From Chondrosia reniformis (taxonomy: Eukaryota > Porifera > Demospongiae > Chondrillida > Chondrillidae), in NCBI GenBank assembly GCA_947172415.1, contig OX359190.1, forward strand, positions 6,262,001-6,326,000: a DNA stretch of 64,000 nt. Reading direction: 5' to 3'. Every line of letters starts with the position of its first letter. Position 1 is the stretch's first letter. The translations under genes and the position numbers were made by a program. Shown here piece after piece: positions 32,100 to 42,899 of this stretch. Under the pieces are notes generated by a model. That model was not told where the DNA came from, searched no databases, and saw only the letters and a list, made by a program, of their open reading frames with translations.

Positions 32100-34124
32100 T
32101 CAAATTTTGAAAGTTACGTTTATTGGAGCTATCGGCAACAAAACTGAGCTAGATTGAACGTTTCGACCCGTAGGTCTTCATCAGCAGTAATGAGGAATAG
32201 GATTACAAAGAAGTTTGACACTCTCATCCTTGAAAGCCAGCAGCAGTTGGATACCAAGAAGTTGGTGAAGAACTACAGTTCCAGACAACTGGACAAAATT
32301 GAAGAAGTGCTGGCCCTGGGACGGAATTTTGCCATTACTCCCAAAGCTATACCAACCCAAGAAATTGTGACAAGAACAGAAGCCATCTACAGAACAATGA
32401 ATGCCAACCAAGCACAAGACTTAAAGAGCAGGGTGAAGTGGTGCCTCAAGCACTGCAAGCAGCCAAAAACCAACTTCACTAGACAACAGATGAGAGCCAT
32501 ACAAAGACTGAAAGGAGATGAAACAATAAAGATCTTACCAGCTGACAAAGGGAGGACAACAGTCATCTTGGACAGTACTGAATACTACCAGAAAATGGAA
32601 GGCTTGTTGCAGGATGGAATATACAAGAAGTTGAAGAATGACCCAACTCTGAAGATCACCAAGGGACTGAATTAGATGCTGAGAAAACTAGAAGACAGAC
32701 ACCTGATGGACAGGAACACAAGATTGAAACTAGAACCTTCACAGAATCGCCCACCTCAAATGTATGGCCTCCCAAAGATTCACAAGCCAGACAGACCAAT
32801 GAGACCAATTGTGTCATCTATTGGATCACCAACATACTACCTAGCCAAAGAACTGACACAGATCCTTTCCCCACTTGTGGGTAACAGTCCACACCACATA
32901 ACTAACTCATCTCAATTTGCTCAACTCATTGCAGGTACATCAGTTGGAGAAAGTGACAAAATGGTCAGTTTTGATGTCAAGAGCCTCTTCACGAGAGTAC
33001 CAGTGAAAGAAGCAGTGTCGAGGATATCCTCCCTCCTGGACAGAGACACCACATTGGGGGAAAGAACCAACCTACCATCAAGAGTCATAATTGAAATGAT
33101 AGAAAAAGTTCTTTCAACAACCTACTTCCAACTAGGGACAGACCTTTATGAATAGACAGAAGGTGCGGCAATGGGTTCCCCCCTCTCCCCAGTTCTAGCC
33201 AACCTATATATGGAATTTTTTGGGGAAATGGCCATTGATGCAGCCACACACCAGCCAACACTTTGGTTAAGGTACGTAGACGACACTTGTTATTTGGACA
33301 CATGGTGACAGTGAACTACAGGCCTTCCTTGGACACCTCAATTCAGTGAGAGAAGCCATACAGTTCACCATGGGAGAGGAAGAACAAGGACAGCTACCAT
33401 TCTTGGATGTCCTCGCCAAGAGGAAAGGAAGCAACCTAACCACAAGTGTCTACAGGAAACCGACCTCCACTGACAGCTATCTCAATTACCAGTCTAACCA
33501 CCACCCAGCCATCAAATTCGGGAAAATCACCTGTCTGAAGAAGGGAGCACACAATATATGTTCACAAGAGACCTACAGGAGGAACTACAACATTTACAGA
33601 GTGTCTTCCAAAAGAATGGATACCCTAGGACCATCATCCAGAGTGTTCTGAGGAAACAGAAAAGCACACAAGCAGACCCAAGTAAAGAGGATAAGAAGAT
33701 TCTGAGCCTACCATACATCAGAGGCCTCAGTGAGAATCTACAAAGAACCTGCAGACCTCTGGTCTTCTTAGTAGTACACAAGTCCAACAGCGCACTCAGG
33801 TCCATCCTAATGAAGGTCAAGACACCAATCAGTAGAGACCAAGCCAAGGGAGTCATTTATAGGATCCCATGCGAATGTGGCCAAGAGTACAATGGAGAAA
33901 CATTAAAAAGTATTCATGAAAGAATAGCTGAGCATAGGAGATCAGTTAGGAGAGGCGACACAAACAACTCAATAGCTGTACATGTCCAAACAACAGATCA
34001 CATCATCAAATGGGAAAATGCTGAGGTACTCCAGAGAGTACAACATAAGACAAGAATAAAGATCAAAGAAGCTATGTACATCCAAACCAGCAGATGCATG
34101 AACTTGGACCAAAGTGAGCCTTAA
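32100..34124 (+). mobile_element. Penelope-like element (RT plus GIY-YIG nuclease), decayed
   Basis: Order of domains: N-terminal region (ETIKILPADKGRTTVILDS), reverse transcriptase (YGLPKIHKPDRPMRPIVSS; VSFDVKSLFTRVPV; GAAMGSPLSPVLANLYMEF; catalytic RYVDDT at 33270-33287), thumb (QLPFLDVLAKRKGSN, TSVYRKPTSTDSYLNYQ), then GIY-YIG endonuclease (VIYRIPCECGQEYNGETLK, ERIAEHRRSVRRGDTNN). This layout defines Penelope-like retroelements. Disruptions: TAG at 32673 and 33153, a frameshift near 33297, further shifts near 33540-33650. Start of the ORF is upstream of the visible Met and not intact. The 5' border carries a hammerhead-like core. It is inserted in an intron of the KDZ gene, on the opposite strand. 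Confidence 0.9.
32157..32184 (-). ncRNA. Hammerhead-ribozyme-like core at Penelope-like element end
   Basis: The minus strand reads CTGATGA (32184-32178), then a GACC-TACG-GGTC hairpin, then GAAA (32164-32161) and CGTT. CTGATGA ... stem II ... GAAA is the conserved hammerhead core, and short hammerheads are known from Penelope-like element termini. One extra A lies between the core and stem II. Stems I and III are too short to define by eye, and the motif is antisense to the RT. Confidence 0.5.
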
Positions 34125-34223
34125 TAGTATATGCATAGGTAACTGTGAAACCAAGCAAATACAGTAGTTTATGATACATCAATGCATGGATACCTGGTCA
34201 AAATGATGCTATACTATACTTAC

Positions 34224-34704
34224 GGTACAGCTCTAATGGTTTGCCATACCTTCAATTTCATTTTATCACTGTCAAAATCCTTTATCACAAAATGGCGACA
34301 AGAGCCTGGAATAGGAGTAATTACAGCAAATTGCTTTAGCTGACACACATATGCTTCAGTCACCATTTCTGGCATCAGACCAGTCATCTGCAGTCAAAAG
34401 ACAGAAGTATGATGACATGAAAGCAATCACACATTAAAAATACATGCTACTGAATTTGGCACTATATATAGTGATTGCATGCATGAGACTGTCACACTAG
34501 TATTTACAAATGTAACCATGTAAGTAATCTATGGCTTATGAAGCACACATACGTATATATATATATATATATGCATGCAAGTGGCTGTTTTAATAGTACC
34601 TCATGTTGACTAAATATAGGCTCTTCAATCTGAAAGTCAGTCAAGTATTCAATTGCAGCAGATGTTGAGCTTGATGATGAGCTTCCACTGATAACTTTCG
34701 GCAC
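34224..34704 (-). mobile_element. KDZ-type transposase, upstream exons
   Basis: Two exons joined in phase 0: 34704-34600 (VPKVISGSSSSSSTSAAIEY, LTDFQIEEPIFSQHE|GTACTA) and 34387-34224 (MTGLMPEMVTEAYVCQL, ITPIPGSCRHFVIKDFDS, KVWQTIRAVP|GTAAGT). The second ends in phase 2 and fits the acceptor at 32020, where the next exon begins P-CPLYRYYLVW. The intron between them holds the Penelope-like element. A further upstream exon ending at a GTAAGT donor near 34758 is possible but contains TAG. The Ser run is low complexity. Confidence 0.65.
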
Positions 34705-35823
34705 CTACAAGTTGAGGTATATGATGAGATAGCTGGTGTTGTGAGCCACATTCACTTACCTCACTAATAACCTAGCGCACAACCTTTCGTATACAGGTGA
34801 AAGAAAATACTACCGTGAGTTTCAACTTCGTTCCCCAATTTTTCTATGCAGCTTAAATTGTTGAGGTTTTGGTTGAATATGTTTTGTTCGCTGCTTATGT
34901 ATCAATGCACTGCTCTTTTCGGGATGTCTCATAATGCATGTCTGTCTCATAACTGTGGCATGTGAGAATAATTATTCCATTGCATGTTCTTGGCTCAGTG
35001 AATGGTGACATACTAAAACAACCTAAGTACAGGTGGTCTAAGTCATTGTATAAGAGAATATCAAATGTCTTCAGTTCACTTGCTGTAGCGCTTGTGACCT
35101 AAAATATTTGTATCTCATAATACCCACAGATACCCTATGCATATATAGCATTTTACATTCCTAAAGGATGCATCTTACAGGAAGATTTATTTACTCAGCA
35201 TCTAGACTGCTTTACAAGATGGAAAACAGTCAACCAGATAAATAAACAGTAAAGGGACAAGGCAGAGGGTACAGCATTTCTCTCTCCTTCAGTTTCAAAT
35301 AACCTTCCACCTAATACATATGTCCTACTGGTGCAGAAACTTCCAATACTTTCATAAATTTGTGATATGCTGTTTACCTTACATGGCCTATCTATAGTGA
35401 CAGTTAAAGTCCTCCGAAGGAGAGAGTCGTTTTTAGATTAAACTGGCGAGTACTGCTTCAGGTTTATATAATACATAGGTCGGGAAGTACCTTTGAATTC
35501 GGACAACTACGATAGTCCATACTCGCTTTTATTGAAGGACCACTGCTTGTATATGGTATTGAGCTGGTGGAGCTACAATATTCTTTTTCATTTTACTACA
35601 CTGATCACGACTAGATCGTACCGGAGTGGCCATTTCATTCACATTAGTGCAGTGGGGCTTAGGAATTACGAGTTTTACGCAACATTAATAGCTCGTTTGT
35701 TGGACGCTTCATAAAATCCGCATCCTACAATTTCCATTCCAAAGTTAAATTCCAAATATCCGGATTTGAAACAGCCATGAGAATGCGTCGCATTGTAAGC
35801 TAAAGATTTTTGGTCGTTCAGTT
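34705..35823. other. Intergenic region upstream of the C2CD5-like gene
   Basis: No coding exon supported except a possible KDZ upstream exon near 34758-34800 (-). The region from about 35400 to 35823 is likely 5' UTR/promoter of the C2CD5-like gene; no TATA box could be assigned. Confidence 0.4.
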
Positions 35824-35913
35824 ATGCCGGGTATCGTAGAGTTTCTGGTAATTGAAGCGCGTGATCTTCCTGTCATGGACAAAGCCAGTGAGCTAACAGA
35901 TGCTTTCGTTGAG
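35824..35913 (+). CDS. C2CD5: C2CD5-like gene, exon 1 (start of C2 domain)
   Basis: Orthologue of C2 calcium-dependent domain-containing protein 5 (CDP138), known in mammals as an Akt substrate acting in insulin-stimulated GLUT4 vesicle fusion. Exon 1 reads MPGIVEFLVIEARDLPVMDK then ASELTDAFVE and ends at GAG|GTAAGT in phase 0. LPVMDKASELTDAFVEV is close to the mammalian N-terminus, which fixes the start ATG. Exons found: 35824-35913, 40646-40773, 41873-42099, 49557-49642, 49711-49841, 49902-50036, 55797-55995, 61399-61507, 61705-61819. They sum to 406 codons plus 2 nt with consistent phases and no stop, roughly the N-terminal 40% of a ~1000-residue family. The rest lies beyond this window or was not recognised. 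Confidence 0.9.
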
Positions 35914-36019
35914 GTAAGTGTAGAACCTTAGATTGTAGAGCTAATACAGCAGGGCTTCAAGTTCTTCGTAGACTTCACTGGGGATTCTGTTTTGCGCACG
36001 TGAATCACCTTACTAAGTA

Positions 36020-37091
36020 GGGCGCGGCATGATAAATCGGACACCCGAAAAGACTGAGGCTGTTACGCCTTGCACATTTGACCGCAGAGAATGAAATGGC
36101 CGAAGTCGTAATACTTCGGTCGGAAGGCATGATACTTCGGACGGTGGCTGCATCGTCACCGAATTGCTAGGATTTGATTTTAACCATGGCAAGCCCACTT
36201 CATGCCCTACCCACAACAGCGTTTTGAGAGTAAAGCGTTCCCCCGTTGTAGAGTAGTGCTTCGTCATTGTGGGTTAGGTGGGGGCATCACACCCTGGCGA
36301 ACTGGAATAATGGTTTTGCTACTCGTTGCAGATTGACAAGATCAGTTGTACATGCATGCCGAATGTATAATTGATGTCCATGCACTTGGGGCACGTGATC
36401 AGTATGACCATGTAACCACCACAGAAGCAAGGTCTTAAGTTGCTCATGATGCTCTTGCACAAAGCGACACTGTGACTGAAAAATATATAACCTTCATGCA
36501 TTCACAAAACATGATTTGCAAGAAGCCATATACGTAGCTGTATAGCAGGCAGGTTGCTCCGTACCTGTAAGTAACCAGTCACAGGATTAAAAGTGAGAAC
36601 ACGTTGTGAAAATGAACAACACAAGCCACGCCAGCAACACAACCAGTCTTGCAGTTTGGCTAGTCGCAAAATTTGAATTTCGCCAAAAGGATAGCCGTAG
36701 GGGGATGTCTGAAGTGTGATGCCCCCACCCAACCCACAATGACGAAGCACTACTCTGCAACGGGGGAACGCTTTAATCTCAAAACTCTGTTGTGGGTAGG
36801 GCATGAAGTGGGCTTGCCATGGTTTAAATCAAATCCTTGATCATGAGTGATTCGGTGATGATGCAGCCACCGTCCAAAGTATCATGCCTTCCGTCTGAAG
36901 TATTATGACTTCGGCCATTTCATTCTCTGCGGTCTAATGTGCAAGGCGAAACAGCCTCAGTCTTTTCTTTATCTTCCCTTAGTCACAGACGACCACCCTC
37001 CATTCCAGCCAAGTTTAAAATCTTAGGCAAGATTGGTTGTAGAGAACAGGTGTCTGATTTATCATGCCGGCTGATTTATGATGCCGCGCCC
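36020..37091. mobile_element. Large foldback/TIR element in C2CD5 intron 1
   Basis: The ends are GGGCGCGGCATGATAAATC and its complement GATTTATGATGCCGCGCCC, flanked by TA on both sides (36018-36019, 37092-37093). The inverted arms extend about 270 nt inward (36020-36290 against 36718-37091), with TACTTCGG-type subrepeats in them. The ~430-nt centre has no clear gene. The apparent frames at 36267-36013 and 36804-36502 (-) are in the arms and loop. Confidence 0.85.
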
Positions 37092-37093
37092 TA

Positions 37094-38339
37094 CCATTTG
37101 CCTCTCCACTTTTTTATTACTTGTCATGTCTTCCTGTTATACTACGTATATCTACGTATAAAAAATACTTAAGAGTACTGAATTGAAGCGTGGCTTAAGG
37201 GTAGGTCCACTGTAGGTGTCATCCAAGGGTGTATATTAGAAACAGGATGCCATATCTATATGTAATTTGGTAAATCGAAAATGCTCCTTGTAGACTTAGT
37301 GACTGCATTTTTAATATTATTGGATATTTAGAATATAAAATCCACTTTATGCACTGGTAGCTTTTGTGATAACCTTCAAGCTGACAATATTACATAATGA
37401 TAAATGTGTTAAACCAGTTAAAACTTAATTTCTGAAGAAATATGCCTGTGTAAGCACACACTAAATCAACATATGATATGTACCATTCAGGTACATTTTC
37501 TGACTGAATGGGGTATTAAGAATGATAAATCGACATACGTATTATGTATCAATGATATATCCCTCACTTATGCAACTCCAATCCCTCAGTTTATTTTGAT
37601 ATTTGCTTAAAGCAGATGTGTGTGGTTAAGTGAGATCTCACTATCCTACAATAGGGGCAAGAGCCCCATTTTATTATAGGAGTAAAAGGTGGTGACTCTG
37701 CAATAGCTTGAGGTGAATTTTTATTCTCTTTTTGCTTGTGCTTACCTTGGTATTGCTTTTGCCTCAGTAATGAATGTATCAATACGTAGTAGAATTTTAC
37801 TTGCTGGAATATGGGTAAATGGCATACAGAATGGTAGCCCCTTCTCTATTTCAGAAATAATGACAATTTAGAACTTGTATCTGCTGTCATAATTTAGCAT
37901 GTTAACTCTAGTTCATTTGAAAAGAAGAAATGATGAGTAAAAAATGAAATAATAATTTTTTGAAAATGGGCCTATTGTGAGTTTAACACTTTTTTAACGT
38001 TGTAGAACAATAAAATACATTTTGGTATTTAGAATATCTTACATAAACAACTTTAAATTGAATATAAAGAAGATCAAATCGTAGTTGACTTGGTAGTACC
38101 TTAAATAGGGTGGCCACGTATTTCTTCAGCCAACCCTACTTGAGTGTTTTACCATGCTCTCTGGTACCCTGGTAGTCCCAGGACTAGACTTAGATGGGCA
38201 CTGCATGAAAGCCATCTCCACTTATCTGCTGTCCTATACTGTGTTATCCCACCTCCAAAGAAATGTTACTACTATAAAACATAAGGGTAGACCTACGTAC
38301 GTGTGTACGTAATGTGTCTTTTTATACGTACATGTGCAT
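37094..38339. other. C2CD5 intron 1 sequence, no gene recognised
   Basis: AT-rich. A single arm related to the 16389-type hairpin (AGGGTGGCCACGTATTT) sits near 38107. No exon recognised. Confidence 0.4.
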
Positions 38340-38735
38340 GACCCAGTGGAGAAGAAGATGAAAGAAGGGAAAAGAAGGAAGAAAAGACTACTGTATCTTC
38401 ATCTAAAGCTCTCTTTAGGTTTAGTTCCCCTATAGGCTCTTTTTACAGAATAGGCATATAGCATGTAGGAAAATGGTATCTTAGATTTTTCATGAGTCTG
38501 TTTTGCCTGTATAAGTCCGATTACTAATAGAATTTTTAAATATATAATATGATTTGATCTACATTCCTTTTATAAAATTACATATGTGTCCGTTAGTTAA
38601 CACCTCATTCAAATGTGTATGTATGAGACCCTGAGATTTAGCAAGGTTAGGAAGAAATCACGAAAGACCAAGAATATGCAATAATTCTCAGGGTCACTGA
38701 TGAAGGGTGGAATTCCCAGAAATGGCTGTATAGTC
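38340..38735 (+). repeat. Dispersed repeat with hammerhead-like core
   Basis: ACCCAGTGGAGAAGAAGATG followed by the AAGAAGG-rich run (38341-38390) matches 49177-49222. CTGATGA (38697-38703), a GGG/CCC stem and AGAAA (38718-38722) match 49140-49165. AAACCTAAAGAGAGCT (reverse complement near 38405) matches 24215 and 12065. The order differs from the 49 kb copy, so the copy is rearranged. Confidence 0.55.
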
Positions 38736-39962
38736 CAGTGGACTACCATAGCTAGGAAGATATTGATTAGCCAAGGTGACAAGGGACAGCCCTGCCTCAC
38801 TCTTGTTTTACCTCAAACCTTTCTGACACTTCTCCATCCACCCTCACACATGCCTCACTGGCCTGGTACATTGACTTAATCACTCTCAGTAGACCCCCAG
38901 ACACACCGTACCTCCACAGAACTTCCCACAAGTCCTCCCTGCACACCTTCTCATAAGCTTTTTTTAAGTCTACAAACACTGTATGTACATCTTTTTACCT
39001 TTTTCAGGCATCTTCTCTGCCAACTGCCTCATCTCAAAATTCTGTTCTGCACACCCTCTGCCTCTCCTGAACCCTACTTGCTCTTCCATTACCTTATCTT
39101 CTGTCACTTTTCGGACTCGGTTGTCACCAAGGATACTCAGCAGGCTGATCCCTCTGTAGTTTTTACACAATTTTCTGCTTTCTTTCTTGTATACAGTGAC
39201 AACTCTTCTCCAGTCTCTTGGGACCACACCTGTCCTCTACACCGTATTATAGATTTCTTGCATCCACTTTACTGTAACCACACCACAAGCCTTCAGCAGT
39301 TCACCCTGGATGCCACATGCTCCACTAGCCTTACCACTTTTCAGCTTCCATATTGATCTCCTGACTTCATCTTCTGTGATCTCATCAGACACTTCTTCAC
39401 TCTCTTCAGTTTCCCTGCTTGTACCTATCTCCCTCTCTTCACCATCAAACAGTTCTCTGAAATACTCCTTCCATCTAATCTTCACTTCGTCATTTTCAAT
39501 CAACAGAGTACCATGCTTGCTCTCAATCCCCAGTTTCAACCTATGCTGTTCTTCCTTCCCCTTTATCTTCTTCCAAAATGCTCTTTTATTCTCAAGGAAA
39601 CTCTTCTGCAGCTACTTTCCACACCGCAAGCAATCTTCCTCCTTCACCTCTCTCACAACACGTTTTGGTTCCTTGCTTGCCCTCTTGTCTTCCCATGTTC
39701 TTTGACTTTTCTCACCCAGTGCCCTATTGTACAATTCTTTCTTCCTTCTCACGGCTCTCTTCACTTCTTCATTCCACCAACGTGTTGCCCTTCTCTGCTC
39801 TCTCTTTCTGCTTCTGCCCACCATCTTTTCTGCCACGTTCTTGATGGTGTCTCTCATAACCTTGCCATGCCTTCTCAACTCCCTCTTCCCGCTTGTGTCC
39901 CTAACATGTATTCTGCACATTATGACATACAGTAAAATTATCAGTAAGCGTAAAGGCTGCAA
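38736..39962 (-). mobile_element. RTE-like LINE, 5' part and RT, decayed
   Basis: The minus strand downward reads ATRWWNEEVKRAVRRKKELY, WKEYFRELFDGEEREIG, LKSGKASGACGIQGELLKAC, VPRDWRRVVTVYKKES, KNYRGISLLSILG, EEQVGFRRGRGCAEQNFEMR, FVDLKKAYEKVCREDLWEVL and MRQGCPLSPWLINIFL. These are successive reverse-transcriptase blocks of an RTE-type LINE. Frames shift several times. After the QGCPLSP block it ends at the repeat at 38735, so the catalytic YADD block and the thumb are gone. Confidence 0.85.
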
Positions 39963-40645
39963 TTTTCATATTGTAAAATATTAGTCCACAACACATACAA
40001 ATAACTAAAATGGGCCAATTTAGGTCCTTTGTTTTCTGAAGTTCCAGTGGTTGAATCTGTTTTTTGAGGCTTATTTTATCTAAAATTGGTAGTCATTAGA
40101 TAACAGCAGTTTAGTTAAGCCTTGTTTGTTTTTAGAAATTATGTTAACGTATGGCTTACTGTTAAAGCGAGCTTTCTCTTCCTTGGCTTAGATTATTGAG
40201 CGAAAAGGATTTAAAAACCACCTTTACTAAACTATGTAATGTAAAACTTATGCTAAAATGTTTTCTACGAGATATGGCCTTGAAAGTGATGACAATCAAG
40301 CAACGACCAGAAATGGTTAACTGGAGATCTAAGAACCAGCCGGTAGTTTGATTTTGGGGATGCCAGGCACCCCATGTGTTTTTAAACTCAGAATATTTGT
40401 TAGCAAAAGGTACGATGCTTCTTGTATTCTAATAAAAGGATACAAGTTTTAATTTTAGCTTTATCATATACTGCATCTGTAAAGGCAGTCATTTTGTGAA
40501 AATATAGATATGTCATGTAACTAATCTAATCGGAAAGACCTTTACTGGTTATTTAATCATATGCTTGGATCTTTTGTATTGGGTCTTTGGACTGTATATT
40601 TTGGAAATTCCATTACTTTATATGGCTTTATGTGCTTGTTTTCAG

Positions 40646-40773
40646 ATAAAATTTGGTGGGAGGTCTTATTCAACAGAAGTTTGCCACAGGAGTCTTAACC
40701 CTGTCTGGAATGGAAAGCCTTACAAATTTGAAGTTGACAATGACACAATACAGGATGAACCAATTCAATTAAA
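40646..40773 (+). CDS. C2CD5: C2CD5-like gene, exon 2 (C2 domain)
   Basis: Begins after GTTTTCAG in phase 0. It reads IKFGGRSYSTEVCHRSLNPV, WNGKPYKFEVDNDTIQDEPI and QLK, ending in phase 2 at AA|GTTAGA (40774). SLNPxWN...F.FEVDD..LQDEPLQ is the C2 beta-sandwich core as in mammalian C2CD5. Confidence 0.9.
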
Positions 40774-41007
40774 GTTAGATTATACATAGATACTTAGTTT
40801 TATGAGACTGAATAAAGTAGCTATATACTTAAAGGGTATGTGAAATGAAATTTGTTTGACCAATTGATGACACCTAGTGATAAAGTACACTTTGAAAAAT
40901 TCATTCAAATGGTTTAAAAGTTGCTGAAAATGCCATATATACTTCCACATGTATTGTTTGAAAATCGGCCATTTAGTTTTGTAGTTCTGTAGGTGGTTAA
41001 AAATAGA

Positions 41008-41390
41008 TATCTTTGGAAAGGGTCCTCTTTCGACTTTGGGAGCATATAGAGACGCATTTTTTTGATTCTTATTTCTGCCAGACGTTTCGACGCTGGGGGT
41101 CTTCTTCAGTGACTGATATTGGTCTTCAAGGTGTCTTCATTTATAGGCATCTTTCCCCCCCCTGCCATTTTCGATTACCTCATCGGGGATGTCACCGATG
41201 ACATCATATCCGGCGGAAGTAGAAGAGAAGGGAGTATTCATAAAAAGGGTTTCCAACCACTTTTTAATACAACTCCTTGATCCAAGTTCATTCTCACCTG
41301 ACATTGTTGGATCTTCAGGGCTTCCTTAATTCTTCTTCTGTACCAGTTCTCTTCCCTCCCAAAGTCAAAAGATGACCCTTTCCAAAGATA
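41008..41390. mobile_element. TIR element in C2CD5 intron 2 with hammerhead-like string
   Basis: The ends TATCTTTGGAAAGGGTC and GACCCTTTCCAAAGATA are inverted and remain alike for ~34 nt (through GACTTTGGGAG). On the minus strand 41109-41081 reads CTGAAGA, a GACCCC...CGTC stem and GAAACGTC. The interior also has GTCACCGATGACATC. No transposase. Confidence 0.75.
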
Positions 41391-41872
41391 AGTTCGACAC
41401 AGTTAGAAGAAATCCTTATTCTATTAAAAGTAGATAGTTAGTTAATTACGTATGACAAAGGCAAGAGAAGAATTAATATTTTATTTTGAACCAGGAAATT
41501 ATACCATCATTAATTTTATTTATGAAGTGTACATTATTAGACAATTCCTTTTCTAGATGTAATAACTGTAAGGTATCCCCTCAGAAACACAAAAATATCT
41601 GATCAATAAGCCAATCTTGGTCATCAATGTCTATGCCGATTGTCACCTTTTTATTTTAATGGAAAAATCCTTCTTGAAGAAAGTCTCATTTTGATTGCTA
41701 ATTTTTCTATGTTCAATATATAGCCAACATATGCTTATAAAATCAGCCATTATTTTAAGAAATCACCCACTCATTCCACTTTTTCAAACCGCCGCTGTGA
41801 CATTGTAGCGTGAATTAAAAGGAAATTAAATTTTCGTATCATGTACCCTTTAAACAAAACTTCAACTATTAG

Positions 41873-42099
41873 GGTTTTGGACTATGACACCTACTCGGCT
41901 CATGATGTCATAGGAAAGGTTTACATAAGCCTAAGTTTACTGATATCAAGGAATGAAAAGTCTAGTCTCAATGGTTGGTTTCCGATCTATGACACATTGC
42001 ATGGAATCAGAGGAAGGCTTCATGTCAAAGTCACAGTTAAAGTGTTTAGTGAACAGCATTTATTCAGACAAGCCTCCTGTGGGATGCACTATTTTTCCA
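41873..42099 (+). CDS. C2CD5: C2CD5-like gene, exon 3 (end of C2 domain)
   Basis: Completes the split Lys codon after CTATTAG. It reads VLDYDTYSAHDVIGKVYISL, GWFPIYDTLHGIRGRLHVKV and FRQASCGMHYFS, ending in phase 1 at A|GTAAGT (42100). D-x-D in LDYDTYSAHD is the Ca2+-binding loop 3 of the C2 domain and is retained. Confidence 0.9.
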
Positions 42100-42529
42100 G
42101 TAAGTTACATTGCATGTGTATGTGTAAGAATTGGCAGTGTTGATTGCTTGACTAATTAAATTAGACTTTTTTTCGGAGCCCTTAATAAAAAATGCTGAAT
42201 CATATTCTTATTTCTCTGTTGAAGAACTTTATTAACTATAAGTGATGTTTGAATGTGAACCTGGCAGTAATGCTGAATTGATAGCCTCCTTAATGGTAGA
42301 GTTTCCAAGTGCCTACTGCACTTGGGAGCTCCACCATTATGAAGGAGTTCCATTCCAGAAACAAATTTAAGTGATTTAATCATACACATCACAGTTACTG
42401 CATGCACTACCATCCTCCTTGTGTGAAATGTTTTTTTTGGATTTATAAATACTGTATACATTTACTAACAATTATTTCATATTACCTGATATGCATTGCA
42501 ACATTAATTAATTATTAGGAGTGCAAGGT

Positions 42530-42690
42530 ATTGAGTATGCCACTTCTGAATGGTAGCTATATATATACCATATGATTACTGTCTGATTTTGTTACTTTTT
42601 CGAGATATGCCAGTCACTGTTGGCGAGCACTGCCATACCTACATATGTACTTCAAACTTCATTATTTGAATGTTTTATTTATTTATAAAT
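42530..42690 (+). repeat. Dispersed repeat matching 25755-25890
   Basis: AGTATGCCACTTCT, ACCATATGAT, GTTACTTTTTC and AACTTCATTATTTGAATG in order match the sequence right of the hairpin at 25642-25771. The left hairpin arm is not present here. Confidence 0.6.
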
Positions 42691-42899
42691 TAGTCAGGTA
42701 CATTCCTTTAGGCATGTAAAGGTTTTGTTTTTTGTCCTTTGCTGTACAAATTATCTGGAGTGCAGTTTGTGTAATTATAGTTTTAATCAGCACCTGTCCA
42801 TCTGTAACTGCTTTGAAACCACAGCTGATGTCTGTCCTTTTGCTTTTCAAATTTGATTACCAGTTTTGAAGAAGCTCACTCACTGCCTGATCTGTTTTA

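Noticed and set aside
36013..36804. Minus-strand frames in C2CD5 intron 1
   Set aside because: They fall in the arms and loop of the large foldback and show no domain.
39078..39984. Several Ser/Leu-rich plus-strand frames
   Set aside because: Opposite strand of the RTE-like LINE; the minus strand carries the RT motifs.
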